Shown here in pieces: positions 9,014 through 17,871 of a stretch of 64,000 nucleotides of DNA. A model generated the notes under the pieces. The model saw nothing but the letters and a program-made list of their open reading frames with translations. It made no database searches and was not told the origin of the DNA. The position numbers and the translations under genes were made by a program. Source of the DNA: Paenibacillus gyeongsangnamensis (GTDB lineage Bacteria > Bacillota > Bacilli > Paenibacillales > NBRC-103111); the NCBI RefSeq assembly GCF_027533625.1, contig NZ_JAQAGZ010000017.1, positions 124,001 through 188,000 of the forward strand, in the 5' to 3' direction. The number at the start of each line of letters is the position of its first letter. Within the stretch, counting starts at the first letter, position 1.

Positions 9014-10500
9014 TCATCGTCAAAATGGTACTTCCGTCTAAACTGCTCAGGTTTGTACCTGATTAAAGACTTTGGCCTTAAGTACCGCAGCCTATGATTA
9101 AGAAATTGAAACGATGGACGAATAAAGCTGTCTTTAAGTTCCTTGACCCGCAAAGGATATATCGGCACCAAATACGGAGTGCCCAAAGAGGTCAGACGGC
9201 TAAGATGGACGAGCAGAAAACCAACCCCGATAAACAATCCCAGACCTCCCCATAAGGCTGAAATAACGATCAAGGGGAAACGCAAAAACCGTATCGCACT
9301 CGACATTATATAAATCGGCGTCGCAAACGAGGCCAACGCCGAAAAAGCGACGATGATGACCAGAATATTGCTTGTCAAACCGGCTCGGACCACAGCTTCT
9401 CCAATTACAATCCCTCCTACGATACCTAATGTTTGACCGATCTTTGTCGGCAATCTGGCGCCCGCTTCCCGAAGTAATTCGATTGTAATTTCCAAGAAAA
9501 GCACTTCAATAATAGGGGGGAACGGGACATTTCGTCTGGAAGAAATAAGCGGTTCCATCAAATTCCTCGGGATGACCTCATAATGGAATGTGGTTAAGGC
9601 GATATACATTGACGTTGCAAATAACGAGAAAATAACCCCGAAAATTCGAATCAGCCTAAAAAATGAACCCAAGATCCAAGGCAAATAATAATCTTCCGGG
9701 GAAAGGAAAAAGTCAAACAATGTTGTGGGTCCCGTAACAAAATAAGGCGACCCGTCGCTTATGAACGCAACTTGCCCGTTGATAAGGGCATACACAACCC
9801 GGTCTCTGCGTTCCGTAGTCAAAAATAACGGAAACGGCGTCAACGAGTTGTCAGAGATGGATTGATCCAAAACAGATGTACCCCAGATAACATCGAAGTC
9901 GATTTGCTTCAGCCTTTGCTCTGCGGTTTGAACGTGCTCCTCATTGGTCACCCCGTCGATATAAATGATGGCGACTCTGGTTTTGGATGTTGATCCTATC
10001 GTTATTTCTTTTACAATTAAGTTTGGGATGTTGATTTGCGCTCTTAATAAGCTTATGTTCGTATCAATGTCCTCGACAAACCCTATTTTGGATCCGATAA
10101 CGCTGAACTCGTTTTCGGTATTGTTATTTTTTCGCAATCCTTCTTTACTCGCTACATTTACAAGCGCGCATTTCCGATCGTGTTCATCAAGCTCAACAAT
10201 TGCATATCCTTTCAATAGTTTCGCTTGAATATCTTCAATCTGATCAGTTATCTCTACGTCATCAATCGGAATCCAGGTTTTTATATCCTCAAGCTGGCGG
10301 AGTTCGAAGAGCAATGCGCGGTTTTGCGCCTGAAGAATTACATGGGATTGCAGCAATTTCTCATCGATCAACGTTTTGAAGTATGAGATGCTTACTTGTC
10401 GACCGGCTAAAGAAATTTGAATTGTTTTAAAGTCATTCGATTGTTTGGATATATTTTTTAATTGATCAATGTCCTTGAAATCCGTTATCAGCTTGTTCAT
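9010..10500 (-). CDS. Spore germination receptor subunit, GerA/GerKA family
   Basis: First gene of the germination operon, 496 residues, normal for GerA proteins. A soluble N-terminal half (about residues 1-240) with VAIIYIDGVTNEEHV and PFPLFLTTERRDRVV is followed by membrane helices from about residue 270, including ITIELLREAGARLPTKIGQT and GIVGGIVIGEAVVRAGL, which are strong GerA signatures. The C-terminus is basic. No convincing ribosome site precedes the ATG (AAAAAATACAT), so expression may be low or the start shifted. Such operons are normally transcribed in the forespore; no clear sigma-G promoter was identified. Confidence 0.93.
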   Translation of the reverse strand: MNKLITDFKDIDQLKNISKQSNDFKTIQISLAGRQVSISYFKTLIDEKLLQSHVILQAQNRALLFELRQLEDIKTWIPIDDVEITDQIEDIQAKLLKGYAIVELDEHDRKCALVNVASKEGLRKNNNTENEFSVIGSKIGFVEDIDTNISLLRAQINIPNLIVKEITIGSTSKTRVAIIYIDGVTNEEHVQTAEQRLKQIDFDVIWGTSVLDQSISDNSLTPFPLFLTTERRDRVVYALINGQVAFISDGSPYFVTGPTTLFDFFLSPEDYYLPWILGSFFRLIRIFGVIFSLFATSMYIALTTFHYEVIPRNLMEPLISSRRNVPFPPIIEVLFLEITIELLREAGARLPTKIGQTLGIVGGIVIGEAVVRAGLTSNILVIIVAFSALASFATPIYIMSSAIRFLRFPLIVISALWGGLGLFIGVGFLLVHLSRLTSLGTPYLVPIYPLRVKELKDSFIRPSFQFLNHRLRYLRPKSLIRYKPEQFRRKYHFDDE

Positions 10501-10647
10501 ATATGTATTTTTTACACAAGATTTCGAAATTATTCTTGCGATGATAAAGTTGCCCTTTAAACCATAGCTTGATCGATTTCATATTGACTTTAATGGAATA
10601 AGAGAGCTACCCTACATTTGGGAAGCGCTTTTTCATCTCACCAACAT

Positions 10648-11053
10648 ATGAAGCCTCTGAAGCCTCTGTGAGATATGGAATCGATTTTCGCCGGAGGCAG
10701 CAGTTCTCCGCAGTTTTCGGATTTATTGGATGCGCTGGGGCAAGATCTGGCGCAATTTACAGATTCGGTGAAGACGCTTGACGTGAAAAAGGAGGAAGCG
10801 CCGTCGTGGGCGGACCGGTTCGATGGCGTTCAGGACTTGTCGGCGCGCATTCGGACGGTGGCCGTTTTCGTTTCCTGCCTTATGGCGCAGGATGTGAAGG
10901 ATGCCAAGGCGAAGCTGCTGCACGGCCGCATTCTGCAGATGAACGCGTCTTTCACTCGGCGCTCACGGCGATCAATAAACAGTTGCTTGCGGTGCTGAGG
11001 CGAAGTGGGAGAAATTGATGCAAAGCGATCGACTTGAGCCGCAGCATTCTTTC
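10648..11053 (+). pseudogene. Oligoendopeptidase F (M3 family) N-terminal remnant
   Basis: The first ~120 codons of a PepF-type zinc peptidase are readable. From ATG at 10648 the frame gives MKPLKPL, then a TGA (10669) where the family has Trp, then DMESIFAGGSSSPQFSDLLD and VKDAKAKLLHGRILQMNA. A frame change near 10945 continues as HSALTAINKQLLAV, and another as AEAKWEKLMQSDRLEP. The match stops near 11053, where transposase-remnant DNA begins. The HEXXH catalytic part is absent. The gene is therefore broken by a nonsense change, at least two frameshifts and a 3' truncation. Confidence 0.75.
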
Positions 11054-11109
11054 TAAACTACGACTGACCAAATAACGCATAAATCGTTTCACAACATCTG
11101 TAAGGTACA

Positions 11110-11855
11110 TCATTGGGTTTCAATCTGAACCTTCGGGCGTTTGGTCGTACCTGCTAAACGCTCTTCCCATTGCTTCTGTTCAGACCGAAAATCTTCATAG
11201 GATACGCTTTGTAACCTATGTTCAATATCTTTTTGACGTAGTGCGTCATCCACAAACACAACGTATTCTCCACTACGTAAAATGTATTCGATCCAACTGC
11301 GAAGACCCGTCATCCGGCGATGACGGGTCTTGGTATGGCGGAATTACAGCTCGTGGTCATTGCTTGTACGAGGGAGGTACGGGTAATCATAACAGGTAAA
11401 TAAGCCATCCCAAAAGCCAATGGTGTAACTTTTAAGGTTCTTGACCATTGGTTCATCTTGCGGGTTGGTATAGGTGGAATCAAGCCATGCTAGAAAGTGG
11501 TTCATATGAAAGCGGTCTGATTCACTGCTTTTGTCCACGTCAGGATGCAAGAGGTCGGCGATATGATGTAAGGGTGTTGCCCACCTCTTTACCTCTTCGT
11601 AATCTGCTCGAAACTCATTGATTTTGCTGAATATTCTGAATACGTTTTTGAGCAGGGAGGCCCTTTTTTTATCCAAGCAATTTTGAAGCGAAGCTTGAAC
11701 GGCTTGAGCATTTTCAAATATGCGAATACCGGGAAGATCCAGTGCCAAACGGGAGGAAAAAATCTCCGGGCAAGAGCAACTGCTGATTCAAATGGGATAC
11801 CGGTTGGTACACGTTTCATCCACTCCAAGTGCAAGGGTTTTTGTACTCCGTTCAT
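11110..11855 (-). pseudogene. Transposase remnant, C-terminal part
   Basis: Two minus-strand pieces form the end of one transposase. The upstream piece (to about 11344) has DYEEVKRWATPLHHIADLLHP and GLFTCYDYPYLPRTSNDHEL. A TAA then interrupts FRHTKTRHRRMTGLRSW (around 11310-11340), and the frame continues to 11110. The pattern of aromatic, proline, Thr-Asn/Ser-Asn and a basic RHRRMTG stretch is the usual C-terminal end of DDE transposases that end with LPxTNNxLE and QRRxxGR. Further upstream the frame changes again near 11760. The N-terminal two thirds are missing. The exact IS family was not determined. Confidence 0.6.
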
Positions 11856-11929
11856 AATTTCCTTGCATATGAATTCGACGAAAACCGGGTTAAAACCTTG
11901 CCGTTACTAGATTTTTTGAACATTCAGCA

Positions 11930-12832
11930 AGCCCTACTTAAGTCTCTTGCCACCTCCTGCTGTAATCACTCCAATGCGGGAGTGGCCTCAGGATTGAAAA
12001 GCTGGTTGGCGCGTTATCCTCGTTTTGCCATTACTTGCTTCACCACCGCAAGCGTATTTCTCACCATTCTTATACGTGATCTCATTTACACCTGATTACA
12101 GATTCTGTTCCGCACACCAGGCCTTCTCGTTTGCCCACTTGCCTGATAGGCTGCAATATGGTTGCCCATACTTCCTGTAACGTCTCTTCCATCGGAATCC
12201 ATCCTCTCGTTCGCGTGATGGATTCATTGTGGCAGGCTTTGCTTATTTTGAACAGGTGGGCTCTGTTTGATGCTTACGGTTGTTTGTCATACTCCCATGA
12301 AGGAGAACGAACGGGGTCTCCCAAGTTGCGGTGTCGTCATTGTATAGCATGCCTGTCTCTACGACCCCGGGAGAGCTCATTCCTGCTAGCCTTTGACGCA
12401 TGAATGAGTATGGTCTTCCGTACTTTCGACAACGTCGACCTCTCCGGTTTACTCTTTTCGAGGCTCAATCACTTTCAGGCCTACTATCTGGCTGTCTACG
12501 CTTAACGTCAGAAATTACTTGCAGCCGTCCAAGACTCGCTATTGGTGGCTTGGCTTTAGCCTTTCCAAGCGGGATTTCCACCCGCTAAACTTCACAACCT
12601 AGGCACCGAAAGTTGAGTTATTAATTAAAGAAAACTATTACTGGCTTTAAAAGTTCTATATGAGTATGTTCAAAAAAACCTGAAAATCAGATAAAAACAA
12701 AAATGCACCTATGCGAAAAAGCAGCTCCAAGCTGTTAGAATCATGGCAGACGACGCCGATCCCCATGCGCGGCAACAGCAGAAGGTAGTAGTCACCCGGG
12801 GATAGAGGGATGCCGTACATAGAGAACGATAG
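11930..12832. other. Non-coding or decayed DNA without an assignable gene
   Basis: All six frames are broken by stops, and none of the short frames shows a domain or ribosome site. The 12400-12600 part is GC-richer and looks like once-functional sequence, possibly part of a mobile element, but I could not assign it. The interval lies between a dead transposase and the DeoR gene. Confidence 0.4.
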
Positions 12833-12872
12833 AAACCTCCAGTACCATATGCTAAGTGGTTGGAGGTTTTTT
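12833..12872 (+). terminator. Rho-independent terminator, plus-strand oriented
   Basis: AAACCTCCA (12833-12841) pairs with TGGAGGTTT (12861-12869), and the second arm runs into TTTTTT on the plus strand. It sits just downstream of the convergent DeoR gene. On the minus strand no U-run follows, so it mainly stops transcription coming from the left. Confidence 0.6.
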
Positions 12873-12893
12873 GGTTTGTAGTCCTGATACATA

Positions 12894-13667
12894 TTATACT
12901 AATTCTACATTTATACCAAGGGAAAAAAGATAATCAATATCCTCTTTAGGAGCCAATTTATCCGTAATGATTTGATCAAAATGATCTACAGGGCAAACAA
13001 AAGCCGTATTCAATTTCCCAAATTTACTATGGTCAGTCACCAGAACAACCTTTGAGGAATTTTCGATCATAATGTTCTTCATTCGGGCTGAGGATAGATC
13101 GGGATCGGTAATACCCTTTTTTGCATGGATACCTAATGTTCCTAAAAAACATATATTTGCTCTAAATAATGAGATCATTTTTTCTGCAAGCGGACCAACA
13201 ATACTCGTACCCGGTCTCGCCTCGCCCATAGTCCCGCCGCAAATATACATAGATAAATCCTTTCTATTTCTAAATTTATAAGCGATATCAATACTGTTAG
13301 TTACTATTGTAATATTAGAAAATTCAACAAGTTTGTTGGCAATTTGAAGGTTGGTAGTTCCTCCATCCATAAATATGGTATCTCCCTCATGAATTAAAGA
13401 AATCGCTGCCGTAGCGATTCGTTGCTTTTCATCAAAAAAAGGAATTTCTTCTTCTGGATTTTCTTTCATAATCGTATGTTTCTTCTCCAGGTAGAATGAA
13501 CCTCCATTCACACGCCTTACTACACTAGTCTTATGAAGTTCATCTAGGTCACGGCGAATGGTAGAGATGGAAGCATTTAATCGAACACATAATTCATCAA
13601 CGGTTGCAAAATGAATATTCTCTAAAATCGTTATGATATCTTGCTGTCTATTTCTCTTGTTTTTCAT
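12894..13667 (-). CDS. DeoR/GlpR-family transcriptional regulator
   Basis: Repressor of 257 residues, the normal family size. The N-terminal winged helix is RQQDIITILENIHFATVDEL with recognition part ASISTIRRDLDELHK (about residues 33-47). The C-terminal sugar-phosphate sensor (DeoRC fold) has IFMDGGTTNLQIA, YICGGTM and VLVTDHSKFGK. It is divergent from the phosphatase and UgpB-like transport operon beginning at 13908 and probably represses it. Family members usually respond to a phosphorylated sugar, which fits a cluster with two phosphatase genes. An inverted repeat in the shared gap is a candidate operator. Confidence 0.92.
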   Translation of the reverse strand: MKNKRNRQQDIITILENIHFATVDELCVRLNASISTIRRDLDELHKTSVVRRVNGGSFYLEKKHTIMKENPEEEIPFFDEKQRIATAAISLIHEGDTIFMDGGTTNLQIANKLVEFSNITIVTNSIDIAYKFRNRKDLSMYICGGTMGEARPGTSIVGPLAEKMISLFRANICFLGTLGIHAKKGITDPDLSSARMKNIMIENSSKVVLVTDHSKFGKLNTAFVCPVDHFDQIITDKLAPKEDIDYLFSLGINVELV

Positions 13668-13692
13668 ACAAATTCATTCCTTTAAACGAAAT

Positions 13693-13728
13693 TGGTCATT
13701 TTACTGCTTATTATAACGGAAATGACCA
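13693..13728. promoter_or_regulatory. Inverted repeat in DeoR promoter gap, candidate operator
   Basis: TGGTCATTT (13693-13701) and AAATGACCA (13720-13728) are perfect inverted arms separated by 18 bases that contain TTATAAC. The site lies 26-61 bases upstream of the DeoR start, where it could cover the promoter of the regulator. Confidence 0.55.
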
Positions 13729-13907
13729 TAAAAGTTCAATTTCCTTTAGAGAGTTCTGAGGAAATTTAAATAAATATTTACTTGCAGATGATTTCTTTAT
13801 TACAATTGGTTGTTAATATTCAAATAAGCAATAAAATATAAAATATATGAAATATTACATTCAATTTTTTGGGTTTTTGGATGAGGACTTTAGAATGGAG
13901 GGGAAAA

Positions 13908-14714
13908 ATGAAATTTGATCTGCATACACACCATCAACGGTGCGGACATGCTATCGGGAAAATCGAAGACTATATCCATTCTGCAATAAAAACTGAGCTT
14001 GATGTTATTGGTATCTCTGATCACTCTCCTTTTTTTGCTGAAGAAGAGGATCAGGCGTTTGCCGGATCGGCGATGGCAAAAAGTGAATTTCCAAGCTACA
14101 TATCGGAAGTTTTGCTTTTAAAGGAAAAATATCAGGATCGAATAGAAGTACTCCTAGGAATGGAGTCCGATTTCTTCCCCGAGCATTTCGAGCATTATCG
14201 GAAGTTTTACAGTCAAGTTCCCTTTGATTACATCATCGGTTCCGTTCATTACGTAAACAGATTCCATATCTTTGACAAAAAGCGATGGAATAACGCAGCA
14301 GAATGCGATCTCTTAACGGAAAAGGAACAATACTATCAGCTTATCCAACAATCGGTTCATAGCGGAATGTTCGACATACTCGGTCATATGGATGGAATGA
14401 AGGGATGCAATCCCGCTGTTTCAGACATTCAAACCGATATGCTCGACCTTACTCTCAAGGTGATTGCTGACTCGGGTGCAGCTGTTGAAATTAACACTTC
14501 CGGCAAACGCAAGGAATGTCAAGCTTGGTTCCCATCGGACGACATATTAGAGAGAGCATGCCATTATGGGATTAACGTTACTTTTGGCTCCGATTCCCAT
14601 GACCCGCAGCATGTCGGATACGAGCGAGAACAGGTTCGGCAGCGGCTGAAAGAAATTGGCTTTAAACATTGGGTCTTTTTCAGAGGTAGGAAGCAACAAA
14701 GGGTTGCTTTATAA
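13908..14714 (+). CDS. PHP-domain phosphatase, histidinol-phosphatase (HisK-type) family
   Basis: Cytoplasmic metal-dependent phosphatase of 268 residues with a complete PHP fold. The start FDLHTHHQRCGHA supplies the HxH metal ligands, followed by GISDHSPFF, LGMESDFFPE, YIIGSVHYV, DILGHMDGMKG, EINTSGKR and GSDSHDPQHVG. The ATG at 13908 follows GGAGGGG; a longer in-frame start at 13869 has no ribosome site. By family it could be a histidinol-phosphatase, but no other his gene is nearby. Its place at the head of an ABC transport operon suggests action on an imported phospho-ester, possibly glycerol or sugar phosphate (inference). Confidence 0.88.
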   Translation: MKFDLHTHHQRCGHAIGKIEDYIHSAIKTELDVIGISDHSPFFAEEEDQAFAGSAMAKSEFPSYISEVLLLKEKYQDRIEVLLGMESDFFPEHFEHYRKFYSQVPFDYIIGSVHYVNRFHIFDKKRWNNAAECDLLTEKEQYYQLIQQSVHSGMFDILGHMDGMKGCNPAVSDIQTDMLDLTLKVIADSGAAVEINTSGKRKECQAWFPSDDILERACHYGINVTFGSDSHDPQHVGYEREQVRQRLKEIGFKHWVFFRGRKQQRVAL

Positions 14715-14738
14715 ACATGAAGATAAGGGGATGAAATC

Positions 14739-15587
14739 ATGTTACGTTTAGCATTGATGGGAGATTTGCATTACCCGCTAATAGAACAGGCGAACAGGGA
14801 ATTATTTGAGCTGCGGGAAGGCTTTTATTTTAACTTTTTAAAAAGCTTCCTGGATTTAGAAGCTGATCTTCATATTTCACTGGGAGATTTAACCCATAAT
14901 GGCCTAATGCAGGAATTTGAAGAAGTATACCATTGTATTCGTACGAGTCCTGTGTCCTTTCGCCATGTTTTGGGAAACCATGATGCATATGCCATGTCTA
15001 AAGCCCAAATCTCATCGGTAATGGACCATCCGCCGTATGAAGCCCTAGAAACAGAGGAGGCGCTCCTGGTTTTCCTCGACAGCACCAGAGAGCTGCAGCC
15101 GCAGGATTGGAGTGGGGACCTAGACGCCCAGCAGCTGGAATGGTTAGAGTCCCAAATTCAGCGGAATCCGGACAAACCGATCCTGATTTTTGCCCACCAT
15201 CCGGTTTATGATACAACCCATATGTCTAGAGAAAATAAAATGCACATTGACCCGTTACTGGACATCCCCTCGATACTTGGCAAAAGAAACGGGATTGGAC
15301 TGTATTTTAATGGACATAATCATACCCACTCCATTGTACATAAAGAAGGCTGGTCTTTTATTCAAACGGCAGCCTGCTTATGCGACCCATCCTTCCGAAT
15401 CGTTGAAATCGACTCGGGCCAAATCCAAACCAGGGTCAATCACGTAGAAGATCCGGAAATCCTGCAGCATGCCCACGAATTATTCAAAAAACTGCCGGGT
15501 TATCATGCCCCGATGAATGCGCATGGAGAGCCATCAGACCGTAATTGCAGCATTTTATTGCCGCAAAGGAAAGCCTATTCCTCATGA
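14739..15587 (+). CDS. Calcineurin-like metallophosphoesterase
   Basis: Phosphoesterase of 282 residues with the full metal site: GDLHY (residues 8-12), LGDLTHNG, LGNHDAY, FAHHPVYD and FNGHNHTHS. No signal peptide is visible, so it acts in the cytoplasm. Related proteins cleave cyclic nucleotides or glycerophosphodiesters. It lies 24 bases after the PHP gene with its own AAGGGGATG site, and its stop overlaps the start of the next permease (ATGA). With the UgpB-like binding protein this suggests hydrolysis of an imported phosphodiester. The substrate is not known. Confidence 0.9.
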   Translation: MLRLALMGDLHYPLIEQANRELFELREGFYFNFLKSFLDLEADLHISLGDLTHNGLMQEFEEVYHCIRTSPVSFRHVLGNHDAYAMSKAQISSVMDHPPYEALETEEALLVFLDSTRELQPQDWSGDLDAQQLEWLESQIQRNPDKPILIFAHHPVYDTTHMSRENKMHIDPLLDIPSILGKRNGIGLYFNGHNHTHSIVHKEGWSFIQTAACLCDPSFRIVEIDSGQIQTRVNHVEDPEILQHAHELFKKLPGYHAPMNAHGEPSDRNCSILLPQRKAYSS

Positions 15588-16453
15588 GAAAAACGGTAGA
15601 GTCTTATCTTTTCTTAGTTCCTGCCTTGGTATTTTTAATCGCCTTTTCTTACTTTCCTTTTCTGCGTTCTGTCTGGACAAGCTTTTTTCAATCCAAAACG
15701 GTGGGGGATAAGCACCCGGTATTTATCGGGTTTGATAACTATACCCATTTGGCGGGCGATGAAATTTTTTGGAAATCCATCAAAAACAACCTGATATTCA
15801 CTGTCGGGACAGTGCCTACCAGCATTATTCTTGGTTTCTTCATAGCCATCCTGATCCATCGGGCATCTCGCTTATCGACGTTGTACCGCATCCTGTTTTT
15901 TTATCCGAATATCCTGCCGACAGTGGCGATAGCGAATATCTGGTTATTTATCTTGAACCCGGATTTTGGTTTATTGCATCAACTCATGCAGTTGTTTAAG
16001 AGCTCGGGCTGGAACCCGCTTGGAGATCCACAATGGGTGATGCCGGCCTTGATTGCTATTACGATATGGAAACACATAGGGTATTTTATGTTATTTTACT
16101 TGGCTGGTCTTCAGCAGCTCCCCAAGGATGTGATGGAGGCAGCCGAATTGGATGGTGCTTCTCGTTGGAGATCGCTTTGGAGCATTACCGTTCCTCTCTT
16201 AGCTCCTACGACACTATTCACAAGTATTATAGCGCTGGTTGATTCATTTCTAACCATGGATACGATTTATATATTAACGAACGGTGGACCATATAATGCT
16301 ACTATCATGCCGTTATTCTATATCTATCAGATAGCGTTCCAAAATTGGAATATCGGACTCGCGAGCACGCTAACCGTTATTCTGGCCATAATTTTATTGA
16401 CGATCATGCTGTTCAATTTCTTTGTTTTTGATCGAAAAGTACACTATAACTAA
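15584..16453 (+). CDS. ABC transporter permease, MalF/UgpA type
   Basis: Permease of 289 residues from the ATG that overlaps the phosphoesterase stop (ATGA at 15584-15587); an earlier in-frame start at 15545 would lie inside that gene. About six helices, the first being ESYLFLVPALVFLIAFSYF. The EAA loop MEAAELDGASRWRSLW is at about residue 184. It works with the binding protein at 16477 and the permease at 17872. The set is most like UgpA-type glycerol-phosphate or phosphodiester importers, judging from the partner binding protein. Confidence 0.92.
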   Translation: MRKTVESYLFLVPALVFLIAFSYFPFLRSVWTSFFQSKTVGDKHPVFIGFDNYTHLAGDEIFWKSIKNNLIFTVGTVPTSIILGFFIAILIHRASRLSTLYRILFFYPNILPTVAIANIWLFILNPDFGLLHQLMQLFKSSGWNPLGDPQWVMPALIAITIWKHIGYFMLFYLAGLQQLPKDVMEAAELDGASRWRSLWSITVPLLAPTTLFTSIIALVDSFLTMDTIYILTNGGPYNATIMPLFYIYQIAFQNWNIGLASTLTVILAIILLTIMLFNFFVFDRKVHYN

Positions 16454-16476
16454 TGGATTATTAGGAGGAATTGGGA

Positions 16477-17802
16477 ATGAGAACTTCTTATACTACGTTG
16501 ACCGCAGCTGCAATCAGTTTATCATTATTGGCGGGCTGCGGGGCAAACGCTCCGACAGCCTCACAGGGGAAAACCGCAGCTTCCGGCGTGACGGAGCTTA
16601 CCTTCTACTATCCGGTTGCCGTTGCCGGTCCTTTGGCCAAGATCATGGAGTCGTATGTGAATGAATTTAATCAATCGCACCCGAACATTCATGTGCAGGC
16701 CGTATATTCGGGGGACTATGGGCAAACCAAGACCAAGGTATTGGCAGCGGCGAATGGCGGGAATATGCCTGACGTGGCGGTTATGGGGGCTACCGAAGTT
16801 TTAGGGCTGAAAGACGCGGATGCCATAGTACCTCTTGATGCTTTTATCAATAAGGATTCGGACGGAGAGGCTTATGTTAAGGATTTTTTCCCTGCCTATA
16901 TGCCTAAGATTGAGGGAAATTACTGGAGTGTTCCTTTTCAGCGCAGCACCCCAGTCTTATATTACAATAAAGATGCATTCAAAGCGGCTGGTCTTGACCC
17001 GAACAAACCTCCGGCAAACTGGAACGAACTAGAGGAAGATGCAAAAAAGCTGACAAAGCGGGATGCTTCAGGGCAGGTAAGTCAGTGGGGAGTTTTAGTT
17101 GGAGCCGACGATACCTGGATCATCCAGGGATTCATAATGCAAGGATTTAATGAGCCGAAACGGATATTTAACGATGCCGGCAACAAAGTCGACTACAATA
17201 ACGACTCAACCAAAAAGGCTTTGAATTTCTTCATAAAGCTTGGCAAAGAAGACAAGGTTATGCCTGATACGATCGTCAATGGAGGAACCTTTACGTCCGA
17301 TTTTGTATCTGGAAAGGCGGCAATGATGTTTTACTCCACAGGCGGGCTGGGCTTTGTCAGGGAGAATGCCAAATTTGAATTTGGCACGGCCTTTTTACCG
17401 GCCGGGAATCAATATGCCACACCGACAGGCGGCGGAAGCATGTATATGCTGAACACAAAAAACGAAGCGAAAGAAAAAGCGACTTGGGAGTTCATGCGTT
17501 GGATGACAACACCGGAAAGAGCGGCGAAATGGAGTATTGATTCCGGTTATGTGGCCACCCGGCAATCGGCTTACGAAGTCCCGGTGTTCCAGGAATATGC
17601 AAAGAAATACCCGCAAGCGCTGGTAGCCAGAGATCAATTAAAGTATGCTCAGACCGAGTTAACCACACACAATAACGGCGAAGTGCTCAAAATCATGGGA
17701 GACGCGCAACAGGGTATTTTTCTTGGAAAAATCCCTATGGATCAAGGGCTCACCGATGCCCAGTCCAAAATCGACAAAGCGCTGCAGCCTTTTGTTAAAT
17801 AA
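16477..17802 (+). CDS. Solute-binding lipoprotein, UgpB-like
   Basis: Binding protein of 441 residues with a lipoprotein signal ending LLAGC (Cys21). Several stretches resemble glycerol-3-phosphate binding protein UgpB: LTFYYPVAVAGPLAKIMES, STPVLYYNKDAFKAAGLDP, FVSGKAAMMFYSTGGL and GGGSMYMLN. The ATG at 16477 is 8 bases after AGGAGG; a TTG two codons earlier is the alternative. It lies between two permease genes, an order seen in Ugp-like clusters. The neighbouring phosphatases support a phosphorylated ligand, but the binding residues were not checked against a structure. Confidence 0.92.
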   Translation: MRTSYTTLTAAAISLSLLAGCGANAPTASQGKTAASGVTELTFYYPVAVAGPLAKIMESYVNEFNQSHPNIHVQAVYSGDYGQTKTKVLAAANGGNMPDVAVMGATEVLGLKDADAIVPLDAFINKDSDGEAYVKDFFPAYMPKIEGNYWSVPFQRSTPVLYYNKDAFKAAGLDPNKPPANWNELEEDAKKLTKRDASGQVSQWGVLVGADDTWIIQGFIMQGFNEPKRIFNDAGNKVDYNNDSTKKALNFFIKLGKEDKVMPDTIVNGGTFTSDFVSGKAAMMFYSTGGLGFVRENAKFEFGTAFLPAGNQYATPTGGGSMYMLNTKNEAKEKATWEFMRWMTTPERAAKWSIDSGYVATRQSAYEVPVFQEYAKKYPQALVARDQLKYAQTELTTHNNGEVLKIMGDAQQGIFLGKIPMDQGLTDAQSKIDKALQPFVK

Positions 17803-17811
17803 GGATTTCGC

Positions 17812-17837
17812 GGGGGACATCTCATATGTCCCCCCTT
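17812..17837 (+). terminator. Intra-operon hairpin after binding-protein gene
   Basis: GGGGGACAT (17812-17820) pairs with ATGTCCCCC (17826-17834), with a five-base loop and CTTTCT following. The stem is strong but the U-run is weak. A partial terminator or 3' stabiliser would raise binding-protein output relative to the downstream permease. Confidence 0.55.
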
Positions 17838-17871
17838 TCTACAAATTAGCTTAATCGGCAGGAGTGGTAAA

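Noticed and set aside
6670-11936. Shared 14-mer TTCAGCAAGCCCTA (minus at 6670-6683, plus at 11923-11936) as possible transposon ends
   Set aside because: A 14-base match between two places on either strand of 64 kb is expected several times by chance, and no gene or second end supports an element.
12656-12892. 78-codon minus-strand frame next to the DeoR gene
   Set aside because: It contains the plus-strand terminator hairpin within its sequence and lacks a ribosome site.
13908-14714. Calling the PHP gene hisK outright
   Set aside because: The family fit is good, but no histidine genes are nearby and the operon context points to imported phospho-esters, so the symbol was left empty.
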